Below, piece by piece: positions 27,590 to 34,994 of a stretch of 47,103 bases of DNA. The DNA is from a bacterium (GTDB lineage Bacteria; Patescibacteriota; Minisyncoccia; UBA6257; 02-FULL-45-10c), in the NCBI GenBank assembly GCA_030646915.1, contig JAUSKT010000012.1, forward strand, positions 68,663 to 115,765, read 5' to 3'. The translations under genes were made by a program, and so were the position numbers. The notes below the pieces were generated by a model. The model saw only the letters and a program-made list of their open reading frames with translations, had not been told where the DNA came from and did no database searches. Positions within the stretch are counted from its first letter, which is position 1, and each line of letters begins with the position of its first letter.

Positions 27590-30100
27590 ATGTTTATAAA
27601 AATACTAAAGTTTGGCGGTTCTTCAGTGGGCACGTCGAAAATGATTAAAAAAGCCGGTGAAATTGTTAAAATTGCATCAAAAAAAGAAAAAGTTGCAGTT
27701 GTTGTTTCTGCATTTCAGGGGGTTACGGATCAGCTTCTAAAATGCGCTAAATTGGCGGTTAAAAATGGCAGTAATTTAGATGAGGTAAAGAAATTAAAAA
27801 ATAGGCATACAAAAGCAGTAAATCAATTAGCCAAAAGCCAAAAGTTAAAAGCAGAATGTCAAGAGTATATTGAAAATTTATTTCAGGAATTATCGGCAGT
27901 TTCAGATGAAATTCAAAAAGAGAAATTCATTTCTGATAAAAATTTGGATTTAGTTGCGAGTTTTGGCGAGCGGCTGTCCGCTTATATTATTGCGGCTTCT
28001 GTTAAAAATGCTTATTTTGTTGATGCGCGCGATTTGGTAAAAACCGATGATAATTTTACAAACGCCGCAGTAGATTTTAATAAAACAAACCGCCGGGTAC
28101 AGAATTTTTTTAGAAATAAAAAAGGAATTCCGGTTATAACAGGATTTTTAGGTTCAACCAGTAAGGGCGAAACCACTACTTTGGGGCGAGGAGGATCAGA
28201 TTATACCGCTTCGATATTTGGAGCTGCTTTAGGCGTGAAAGTCGTTGAAATTTGGACTGATGTGGATGGAGTGATGAGCGCCGATCCAAAGCTGGTAAAA
28301 AACGCCCAAGTTTTGCCTAAGATCAGCTATGAAGAAGCTATAGAAATGGCATATTTTGGCGCAAAAGTTATACATCCAGCGACTATGCTTCCGGCTATTA
28401 AAAAAGGTATTCCTATACTTATAAAGAACACTTTTAATCCGAAGGCGCACGGAACTTTAATTTCTAAAGAATTTGTCTTACAACCTCTGGTAAAATGCGT
28501 TACTTCAGTTGATAATGTTGCTTTGATAAATATCGGCGGGGTAAGTTTGGCTGGCATTCCGGGGAGCGCTGCCAGGGTTTTTGAAGCGACTGCCCGCGCA
28601 AAAGCCAATGTGATTTTAATTTCTCAGGCTTCTTCCGAAAACACTATTTGTTTCGCGATTAAATCCGGCGAATTAAAATCGGCGCTGTCCGCGCTTAAAA
28701 AGGAATTTCAAAAAGAAATAAAATCCGGACAAGTTAATTTAGGCATCATTTTAAATCAGTCCATTCTTGCAATGGTTGGCGATGGAATGTGCGGCGTTCC
28801 GGGAATTGCCGGCATGCTTTTTAGCGTTTTGGGCGGTGAAGGGGTTAATGTTTCAGCGATTGCGCAGGGCGGATCAGAAAGAAATATTTCTTTCGTGGTG
28901 GATTCAGCAAGTAAGATAAAAGCTTTAAATGTCGCGCATGATGAATTCTTTTACTGCGGACGGAAAAATATTTTCTTAGTCGGAACCGGGAATATTGGCG
29001 GGGCGCTTTTGGATCAGATAAAAGATCTCCAAAAAAATGGCAGCGCATTGAGGATTTGCGGAATCATAGATGCGTTCCATATGCTTCAAAATGAACGAGG
29101 CAATAATCTTTTAAATTGGAGGAAAACTTTTGAAAAAGGAGAAAAGCCCAACTTAGAAAAATGGCTTTCTTGGGCAAAAGTTTTGCCGGTTGGAAATAAA
29201 GTTTTCGTTGATTGCACGGCAAGCGATGGCGTTGCTAAAAAATATATTGAAATGGCGGAAGCCGGCTTCCATATCGTGACTCCGAATAAGAAATTTAACG
29301 TTTTTCCGATGAAAGAATATAAAAAGTTGCGGGAAGTAATGGCGAAGAATAAAAAGCGGTTTTTATACGAAACTAATGTTGGCGCGGCGCTTCCTGTGAT
29401 TTCCACTTTGCAAGATTTATTAAAAACTGGCGACAAAATCACTAAAATTGAAGGAATTTTTTCCGGGACCCTTAGTTATATTTTTAATAATTTTGGTAGT
29501 CCCGTTAGAGGCCGCGAGGGCACGCAGCGCGCCTCTGCCTCTACCGGGATGGCGGCTACGAAATCATTTAGTGAAGTCGTGGGAATGGCCAAAAAACTTG
29601 GATACACGGAACCGGATCCAAGAGAGGATTTGAATGGCAATGATGTCGGCAGAAAGCTTTTGGTGCTTGCTAGAGAGACGGGCTTAGAAATGGAAATGAT
29701 AGATGTAAAAATTGAAAATTTGGTGCCAAAATCACTTCAGAAATTAAAAACCAGCGATGAATTTTTGAAAGTATTGCCGAAATATGACGATTATTTTAAA
29801 AAGCGCTTAGAAAATGCGAAAAAGAAAAATAAAGTTTTGCGGTACGTTGCAAAACTTAGTCCCGTTAGAGGCCGCGAGGGCTCGCAGCGCGCCTCTGCCT
29901 CTAACGGGATTGGGTGGCGTGCATCAGCGTCATTGCAAGCGATAAGCTTAGATAATCCGCTTTCGGCTACTAAAGATGCTGATAATATTTTTGCGTTTTA
30001 TACCAAGCGATATAATAAAAGGCCCTTGGTCGTTCAGGGTCCGGGCGCTGGGAGAGAAGTAACGGCTGGGGGAGTGTTGGCGGATATACTCAGAATTTAA
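27590..30100 (+). CDS. thrA: bifunctional aspartate kinase/homoserine dehydrogenase
   Basis: KFGGSSVGTSKMIKKAG kinase start; ACT domains; HSDH motifs VGTGNIGGALLDQI, GTLSYIFNNF, GYTEPDPREDLNGNDVGRKLLVLARE. Confidence 0.94.
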   Translation: MFIKILKFGGSSVGTSKMIKKAGEIVKIASKKEKVAVVVSAFQGVTDQLLKCAKLAVKNGSNLDEVKKLKNRHTKAVNQLAKSQKLKAECQEYIENLFQELSAVSDEIQKEKFISDKNLDLVASFGERLSAYIIAASVKNAYFVDARDLVKTDDNFTNAAVDFNKTNRRVQNFFRNKKGIPVITGFLGSTSKGETTTLGRGGSDYTASIFGAALGVKVVEIWTDVDGVMSADPKLVKNAQVLPKISYEEAIEMAYFGAKVIHPATMLPAIKKGIPILIKNTFNPKAHGTLISKEFVLQPLVKCVTSVDNVALINIGGVSLAGIPGSAARVFEATARAKANVILISQASSENTICFAIKSGELKSALSALKKEFQKEIKSGQVNLGIILNQSILAMVGDGMCGVPGIAGMLFSVLGGEGVNVSAIAQGGSERNISFVVDSASKIKALNVAHDEFFYCGRKNIFLVGTGNIGGALLDQIKDLQKNGSALRICGIIDAFHMLQNERGNNLLNWRKTFEKGEKPNLEKWLSWAKVLPVGNKVFVDCTASDGVAKKYIEMAEAGFHIVTPNKKFNVFPMKEYKKLREVMAKNKKRFLYETNVGAALPVISTLQDLLKTGDKITKIEGIFSGTLSYIFNNFGSPVRGREGTQRASASTGMAATKSFSEVVGMAKKLGYTEPDPREDLNGNDVGRKLLVLARETGLEMEMIDVKIENLVPKSLQKLKTSDEFLKVLPKYDDYFKKRLENAKKKNKVLRYVAKLSPVRGREGSQRASASNGIGWRASASLQAISLDNPLSATKDADNIFAFYTKRYNKRPLVVQGPGAGREVTAGGVLADILRI
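29501..29550 (+). repeat. in-frame CCCGTTAGA-family insertion 1 in homoserine dehydrogenase
   Basis: cccgttagaggccgcgagggcacgcagcgcgcctctgcctctaccgggat, encoding SPVRGREGTQRASASTGM. Confidence 0.9.
29861..29910 (+). repeat. in-frame CCCGTTAGA-family insertion 2 in homoserine dehydrogenase
   Basis: cccgttagaggccgcgagggctcgcagcgcgcctctgcctctaacgggat, encoding SPVRGREGSQRASASNGI; 2 differences from insertion 1. Confidence 0.9.
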
Positions 30101-30129
30101 AAACAAAAGCCGCTTTGTGGAAAGCGGCC
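30099..30129 (-). terminator. Rho-independent terminator for the minus-strand small ORF
   Basis: Minus strand: ggccgctttccacaaagcggcttttgttttt. Confidence 0.75.
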
Positions 30130-30156
30130 GAACCTTTCTGCGTCATCTTTGCCCCC

Positions 30157-30318
30157 TTATTTGAAAAATAGAATGAGGATGAGTAGGGTGATTATTACGT
30201 CGCTGTTTGTCATCTGACTCCAGTTCGTGTTCATGAGCAAATACAGCCAGAACCCGGGGATTAGCGCTATGAGGCTAGCTATTATGCCAATCACCAAAAC
30301 ATCCTTCATTCTTTCCAT
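30157..30318 (-). CDS. 53-aa small membrane protein absent from the supplied ORF track
   Basis: Minus strand: aggaggaaatctt-ATG; translation MERMKDVLVIGIIASLIALIPGFWLYLLMNTNWSQMTNSDVIITLLILILFFK; promoter upstream and terminator downstream. Confidence 0.7.
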   Translation of the reverse strand: MERMKDVLVIGIIASLIALIPGFWLYLLMNTNWSQMTNSDVIITLLILILFFK

Positions 30319-30359
30319 AAGATTTCCTCCTCCATACTTAGAGATACTGTATTGTATTT

Positions 30360-30388
30360 AGTATATCATATAATCAACGATTTGTCAA
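30360..30388 (-). promoter_or_regulatory. sigma70-like promoter for the 53-aa ORF
   Basis: Minus strand TTGACA–17 nt–TATACT. Confidence 0.75.
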
Positions 30389-30389
30389 T

Positions 30390-31466
30390 ATGCACAAAAA
30401 ACTAATAAAAATTACTAAAAAAATCAGAATTGGTATCCTCGGTGCCACCGGCATGGTCGGGCAGAGATTTATTACGCTTTTAGAAAATCATCCGTGGTTT
30501 GAGATTGTTTTAGTTGCCGCTTCGCCGCAATCAGCTGGAAAAACTTATAAAGAAGCCGTTGTCAGACGTTGGTATATGGCTAAACCAATTTCTGAAAAGG
30601 TCCGCGATTTAAAAGTAAAAGCAGTTGAAGAAGATTTTGATAAAATTACAAAAGAAGTTGATCTGGTTTTTTCCGCTCTTGATTTAGATAAAGAAAAAAT
30701 TAGAGAAATTGAAGAGCAATATGCTTCTGCCGGAGTAGCAGTAATATCCAATAATTCTGCGCACCGCTGGACTGAAGATGTGCCGATGATTATGCCGGAG
30801 TTAAATGCGCATCATCTATCTTTAATTGATGTTCAAAGAAAAAATCGCGGCTGGAAAAAAGGTTTAATTGCGGTTAAGCCAAATTGTTCTTTGCAATCTT
30901 ATCTTCCGGTAGTATATGCGCTTAAAGAATTTAATCCTAAATTAGTTTCAGTTACGACTTTGCAGGCAATTTCCGGAGCCGGGAAAACTTTTGAATCCTG
31001 GCCGGAAATACTGGACAACTGCATTCCTTTTATAAAAGGTGAGGAAGAAAAAACCGAAAAAGAGCCAATGAAGATTTGGGGAGCGGGTTGCCCGGTTATT
31101 TCAGCAACTTGCATTAGAGTGGCAGTTTCTGACGGCCATATGGCAAGTGTGTCAGTAAAATTTGAAAAAAAGCCGAACTTAGAACAAATTATGGAAGCAA
31201 TTGAAAATTTTAAAAATCCGCTTCAGGGATTGGATTTACCTTCGACGCCAGAGAAATTTATTAAATATTTTCCAGAAGATGATCGTCCACAGACTAAATT
31301 AGATCGAGATTATGAAAATGGCATGGGAATTACTTGCGGACGATTTCGGGAAGATGTTAATGGCAGTTGGCGATTTGTGGCTCTCTCGCATAACACAATT
31401 CGAGGCGCTGCCGGCGGAGCGATTTTAATCGCGGAACTTTTATATAAGAAAGGATATTTAAAATAA
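30390..31466 (+). CDS. asd: aspartate-semialdehyde dehydrogenase, archaeal/fungal-type
   Basis: IGILGATGMVGQRFITLLENHPWFEI…KPNCSLQSYLPVVYAL…LSHNTIRGAAGGAILIAELL. Confidence 0.92.
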   Translation: MHKKLIKITKKIRIGILGATGMVGQRFITLLENHPWFEIVLVAASPQSAGKTYKEAVVRRWYMAKPISEKVRDLKVKAVEEDFDKITKEVDLVFSALDLDKEKIREIEEQYASAGVAVISNNSAHRWTEDVPMIMPELNAHHLSLIDVQRKNRGWKKGLIAVKPNCSLQSYLPVVYALKEFNPKLVSVTTLQAISGAGKTFESWPEILDNCIPFIKGEEEKTEKEPMKIWGAGCPVISATCIRVAVSDGHMASVSVKFEKKPNLEQIMEAIENFKNPLQGLDLPSTPEKFIKYFPEDDRPQTKLDRDYENGMGITCGRFREDVNGSWRFVALSHNTIRGAAGGAILIAELLYKKGYLK

Positions 31467-31470
31467 ATAC

Positions 31471-31545
31471 TGGAGCGGGTAACGGGAGTCGAACCCGTAT
31501 TTCGACCTTGGCAAGGTCGCATAATAGCCGCTATACGATACCCGC
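31471..31545 (-). tRNA. tRNA-Gly (anticodon GCC), CCA encoded
   Basis: Minus strand GCGGGTA…CGACC-TTGCCAA-GGTCG…TACCCGC-TCCA. Confidence 0.93.
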
Positions 31546-31684
31546 AGTAGTTTTTAGTTTATAAAATTTTTAATAGAAAATCAATCTGGTGCCCTCGCGT
31601 GGAATCGAACCACGATTACAAGATCCGTCCCGACGCTTCAGTTGGGACCCAGACACATTGTCGTCGGGGCATCCTCTATGCGTC

Positions 31685-31765
31685 CTATCCACTCCGACGT
31701 TCCGCTATGCGGAAGTCGGAGAGCTGACTTCTTTATATTATCTTATGGTGCGTCGGCTTTGAACG
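31685..31765. repeat. 81-bp direct repeat, copy 1 (two hairpins within tRNA D-arm context)
   Basis: ctatccactccgacgttccgctatgcggaagtcggagagctgacttctttatattatcttatggtgcgtcggctttgaacga. Confidence 0.9.
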
Positions 31766-31776
31766 ATATGATTTTG

Positions 31777-31848
31777 TGCGCTCGAGAGGAATCGAACCCC
31801 TATTGCAAGATCCGCAATCTTGCGTCCTATCCGTTGAACGACGAGCGC
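31777..31848 (-). tRNA. tRNA-Arg (anticodon GCG)
   Basis: Minus strand GCGCTCG…CAAGA-TTGCGGA-TCTTG…GGGG-TTCGATT-CCTCT-CGAGCGC-A. Confidence 0.85.
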
Positions 31849-31852
31849 AGGT

Positions 31853-32116
31853 TTAGATTTTCATTTTAATATAGCCATCTTCTATTATTTTCTCAATATA
31901 ATCTTTTCGCTTTAATTTTTTAATTCTAGCTTTATTTTTTCTCGCTCGCTGTAAAGAGTCAAATTTTTGACTAAATGCCAACACAGGATTCTGCATATTT
32001 CTAGTCGTCTGGGTATGACCTATATAGTGTTGTTTCAGTCGCCTTTCTAAATCATCGGTACTGCCTATATAGAGTCTTCCATTATTATCTTTAAGTATAT
32101 ATACAAAACCAAACAT
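31853..32116 (-). CDS. single-domain GIY-YIG nuclease-like protein
   Basis: MFGFVYILKDNNGRLYIGSTDDLERRLKQHYIGHTQTT. Confidence 0.88.
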   Translation of the reverse strand: MFGFVYILKDNNGRLYIGSTDDLERRLKQHYIGHTQTTRNMQNPVLAFSQKFDSLQRARKNKARIKKLKRKDYIEKIIEDGYIKMKI

Positions 32117-32122
32117 AATTTT

Positions 32123-32203
32123 CTATCCGCTCCGACGTTCCGCTATGCGGAAGTCGGAGAGCCGACTTCTTTATATTATCTTATGGTGCGTCGGCTTTGA
32201 ACG
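32123..32203. repeat. 81-bp direct repeat, copy 2
   Basis: ctatccgctccgacgttccgctatgcggaagtcggagagccgacttctttatattatcttatggtgcgtcggctttgaacga; about 2 differences from copy 1. Confidence 0.9.
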
Positions 32204-32256
32204 ACGAGGGCAGAATTTATTTATAACTTAGAACTTATAAACTTACAACTCATTAG

Positions 32257-32721
32257 TTAAAACCCGATTCTTTTAAAAAGGTGGTCGCTTAAAGATTCCT
32301 CGTATTCTATTTCTGCAAGATGATTTTTTAAGAACTCTTTTATTTCTGGAGCATCATCTTCTAACATTAAAATTATTACATAAGGATGCAGCTTGTTTCT
32401 GGTTTTTAAAACTAATTCTGGCTGATTCCTAAGTTCTGAAATATGGAATCCATCAAGTTCCTCGAAAGAATATGATTTTAATCTGCCCAATTGGATTCCG
32501 CGGTCGCTTATTTTAAATTGCAAAATTTTAGGAGTTTCTTTTGCCCAAAATATCAGCATGGTTTCCGCCAATACGACAAAAATAGCAAAAAGGAAATTTA
32601 ATTGCCAAAGCGCTACCAGCGCTAAAATTGCCGATACGATGATAGTAAGCCAATACCAGGAGGCGTCTTTGTGTTGGAATTCAAATTCCGGCGCTTGCCA
32701 GATTATTTCTTTTTTATCCAT
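32257..32721 (-). CDS. hypothetical membrane protein
   Basis: Intact ORF with two TM helices (LTIIVSAILALVALWQLNFLFAIFVVLAETMLIF). Confidence 0.7.
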   Translation of the reverse strand: MDKKEIIWQAPEFEFQHKDASWYWLTIIVSAILALVALWQLNFLFAIFVVLAETMLIFWAKETPKILQFKISDRGIQLGRLKSYSFEELDGFHISELRNQPELVLKTRNKLHPYVIILMLEDDAPEIKEFLKNHLAEIEYEESLSDHLFKRIGF

Positions 32722-32726
32722 GAATT

Positions 32727-33668
32727 TTAATTTCGGGCAGAATCAATTATTATCTCTAAGAGTTTTGGAAAAGAAATACCCATTTTTTCCGCGGCTTGGG
32801 GCAATAAGCTGGTTTCAGTCATACCAGGAATAGTATTTATTTCCAAGATATATAATTTGCCGTCGTTTCCTAATATCATATCAGTTCGGGACATTCCGGA
32901 ACAGCCGATTAATTTATGGATTGCCAGGGCAAGTTTTTGGATTTCTTTAATTGCGGATTTGGGCAGGTTTGGCGGAGTTATTTCTTTTGAACCGCCGATT
33001 TTATATTTAGAATTATAATCAAAAAATTCTCCTTCTTTTGGGATTATTTCAGTCGGCAAAAGAGATATCGGCGTCCCGTTTATTTCTAAAACCCCACAGG
33101 TAAGTTCCCGCCCGGAAATATATTTTTGGATAATCAGATAATCAGAATAATTAAAGGAATCAGAAATCGCTTTTTTTAAATCATCCCAATCATTAACTAA
33201 ATTAATTCCAACACTTGAGCCGCCGCTTGTCGGTTTTATAATAAGGGGAAGCCCCAATCTTTTAATTCTTCGCCAATTTATCAGCGGATCAGATTTTTTT
33301 ATTGATAAATAATCGGGAATTAAAAAATCATTTTCCCTCAATATTTTTAAAGTTTTAGATTTGTCCATTGCGATAGCGCTGGCTATCGGATCAGAGCCGG
33401 TGTAGGGAATTTGGAAAGTTTCCAATAGGCTTTGGACTTGTCCGTCTTCTCCGTATTCGCCGTGCATTGCCACAAAAACAATATCTGACTGGCTCTTTAG
33501 ATATTCCATATTCATAGGCCAAGAGCCATCCTTTTCTATTTTAATCGGCAATGGCTTGAATTTTTTCTTATCTAAATTTTTAAGAATCATCTGGCCGGTT
33601 TTTAAGGAAACTTCGTGTTCTGACGAAGGACCGCCCATTAGAACTGCAATCCTTTTTTTTCTGCCCAT
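32727..33668 (-). CDS. ddl: D-alanine--D-alanine ligase
   Basis: AVLMGGPSSEHEVSLKTG; VFVAMHGEYGEDGQVQSLLE; KPTSGGSSVGI; EINTIPGMTETSLLP. Confidence 0.94.
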   Translation of the reverse strand: MGRKKRIAVLMGGPSSEHEVSLKTGQMILKNLDKKKFKPLPIKIEKDGSWPMNMEYLKSQSDIVFVAMHGEYGEDGQVQSLLETFQIPYTGSDPIASAIAMDKSKTLKILRENDFLIPDYLSIKKSDPLINWRRIKRLGLPLIIKPTSGGSSVGINLVNDWDDLKKAISDSFNYSDYLIIQKYISGRELTCGVLEINGTPISLLPTEIIPKEGEFFDYNSKYKIGGSKEITPPNLPKSAIKEIQKLALAIHKLIGCSGMSRTDMILGNDGKLYILEINTIPGMTETSLLPQAAEKMGISFPKLLEIIIDSARN

Positions 33669-33733
33669 AATTTAATTGTAACAAAAAACGCCGTTTTGGG
33701 CGTTTCTATATTTTAGGAAAATTAAGATAAACT

Positions 33734-34171
33734 CTAACGCTCAATATTCTTCCGAGACTCTTTTTTTTTGGATTTGTGTTTCTTTTCGTTAAGCCGTTTT
33801 TCTTTTTCCCGCCTTGGCACTTTTGTATCTTTTCGCTCTTCAGGAACTTCCAGCGCTTGATTTACTAAATCATTTAAAATTTCTACCGCCTTTTCTTTAT
33901 TTTGAGATTGAGATCGTTCTGCTTGGGAATAAACCATTAATTCACCTGATTCACTCATTCGATTTTTAAGCATCGGATTTTTTAAAATCAACTCTTTTTG
34001 TTCTTCGGTTAAGGAGGGAGAGTTTTTAAAATCCCACCGTGCCATTACTTTAGTTTCCACCTTGTTCACATTCTGGCCGCCTTTGCCGCCGCTCCGGCTG
34101 GTGTCAAATTCCAGTTCGGATTCCACCACTAAAAATTTTGATTTTTTTTCAGGCATCTTTTCGAAATTCAT
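33734..34171 (-). CDS. arfB: ArfB/YaeJ-like peptide-release factor (GGQ domain)
   Basis: DTSRSGGKGGQNVNKVETKVMARWDF; basic C-terminal tail. Confidence 0.85.
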   Translation of the reverse strand: MNFEKMPEKKSKFLVVESELEFDTSRSGGKGGQNVNKVETKVMARWDFKNSPSLTEEQKELILKNPMLKNRMSESGELMVYSQAERSQSQNKEKAVEILNDLVNQALEVPEERKDTKVPRREKEKRLNEKKHKSKKKESRKNIER

Positions 34172-34259
34172 AATCTATTATTTATTTAATTTTATCAGAT
34201 AAGCTTGATTGACGCCAAGCAATATTTTAGATAAAGTTTTAGATATAGAATTTTGAAAA

Positions 34260-34757
34260 TTGAATGAGGCAGAAATGAAAGAATTTCGAGGAACCTATCT
34301 TGGCCTTACTCCTACTGATGAGTCTAATTCCGGAGGGGGAGAAATTGAAGTTGTGATCGATAATAAGTACTTTAAAACTCGAGAAGCCACAGGTTTAACT
34401 ATTATGGCATCAGAGACGCCAATTTCTGAATTTAAATTACTATCAAAAGAAGAATTTCGTTCAATTTTAACTGCCAGCGAAGAAGATAAGGATAAAGTCA
34501 TTAATTCGGTAACTGCATTTAAAAGAATTCCTGAATTCCCGAAGTATTTATTTTTTTATAAAAATGAAAAGGGAGATCTTTTATTATGGATTATTCGCGG
34601 AGATTTGGGAGATTCGCTTGGGCCAACTATTCTTTTCAGTTCACCAATGGTTGCTCGGGGAGAGTTTGATAAGTTGGTTGCGAGAGCAGAGGCTGATTAC
34701 GGAAAAGGATCAATTGCTCGTTTACGGAATAACGGAAAACCCGAAGATGAAAAATAA
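34260..34757 (+). CDS. hypothetical protein (TTG start)
   Basis: ORF followed by terminator. Confidence 0.55.
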   Translation: MNEAEMKEFRGTYLGLTPTDESNSGGGEIEVVIDNKYFKTREATGLTIMASETPISEFKLLSKEEFRSILTASEEDKDKVINSVTAFKRIPEFPKYLFFYKNEKGDLLLWIIRGDLGDSLGPTILFSSPMVARGEFDKLVARAEADYGKGSIARLRNNGKPEDEK

Positions 34758-34786
34758 TTGCCCAAATAGGGCAATTTTTGTTTTTA
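34755..34786 (+). terminator. Rho-independent terminator
   Basis: aattgcccaaatagggcaatttttgttttt. Confidence 0.75.
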
Positions 34787-34835
34787 AAATATATTTGAAA
34801 ATAAAGTTTATATAATGTAATATGCTTATATTCAT

Positions 34836-34922
34836 GGAGGCGTGGCCGAGCGGCTTAAGGCAGCATCCTGCTAAGATGTTGTTCGGGAAACCGGACCGAA
34901 GGTTCGAATCCTTCCGCCTCCG
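34836..34922 (+). tRNA. tRNA-Ser (anticodon GCT)
   Basis: GGAGGCG…CGCCTCC, loop CTGCTAA, long variable arm. Confidence 0.93.
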
Positions 34923-34994
34923 CAACAACTAAAAATACCCTTAAGGGTATTTTTAGTTGTTAAAAATTAATTTTTATGGTATTTTGATTAAGTT

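Larger units (their letters stand above)
31587..32211 (-). pseudogene. interrupted or split tRNA-Arg-like gene
   Basis: 5' piece gccctcgtcgttcaa at 32211–32197 and 3' piece atcttgtaatcgtggttcgattccacgcgagggcacca at 31624–31587 have complementary acceptor strands, separated by repeats, a GIY-YIG ORF and an intact tRNA-Arg. Confidence 0.6.

Noticed and set aside
31310-31522. ORF MRPCQGRNTGSTPVTRSS…
   Set aside because: Overlaps tRNA-Gly and antisense asd; artefact.
31587-32211. Group I intron in tRNA-Arg with a GIY-YIG homing endonuclease
   Set aside because: No group I core (P3–P7) could be recognised and the interval contains a second complete tRNA; kept as a broken/split locus needing covariance-model testing.
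34722-34928. ORF MLRRRKDSNLRSGFPNN…
   Set aside because: Antisense of tRNA-Ser; artefact.
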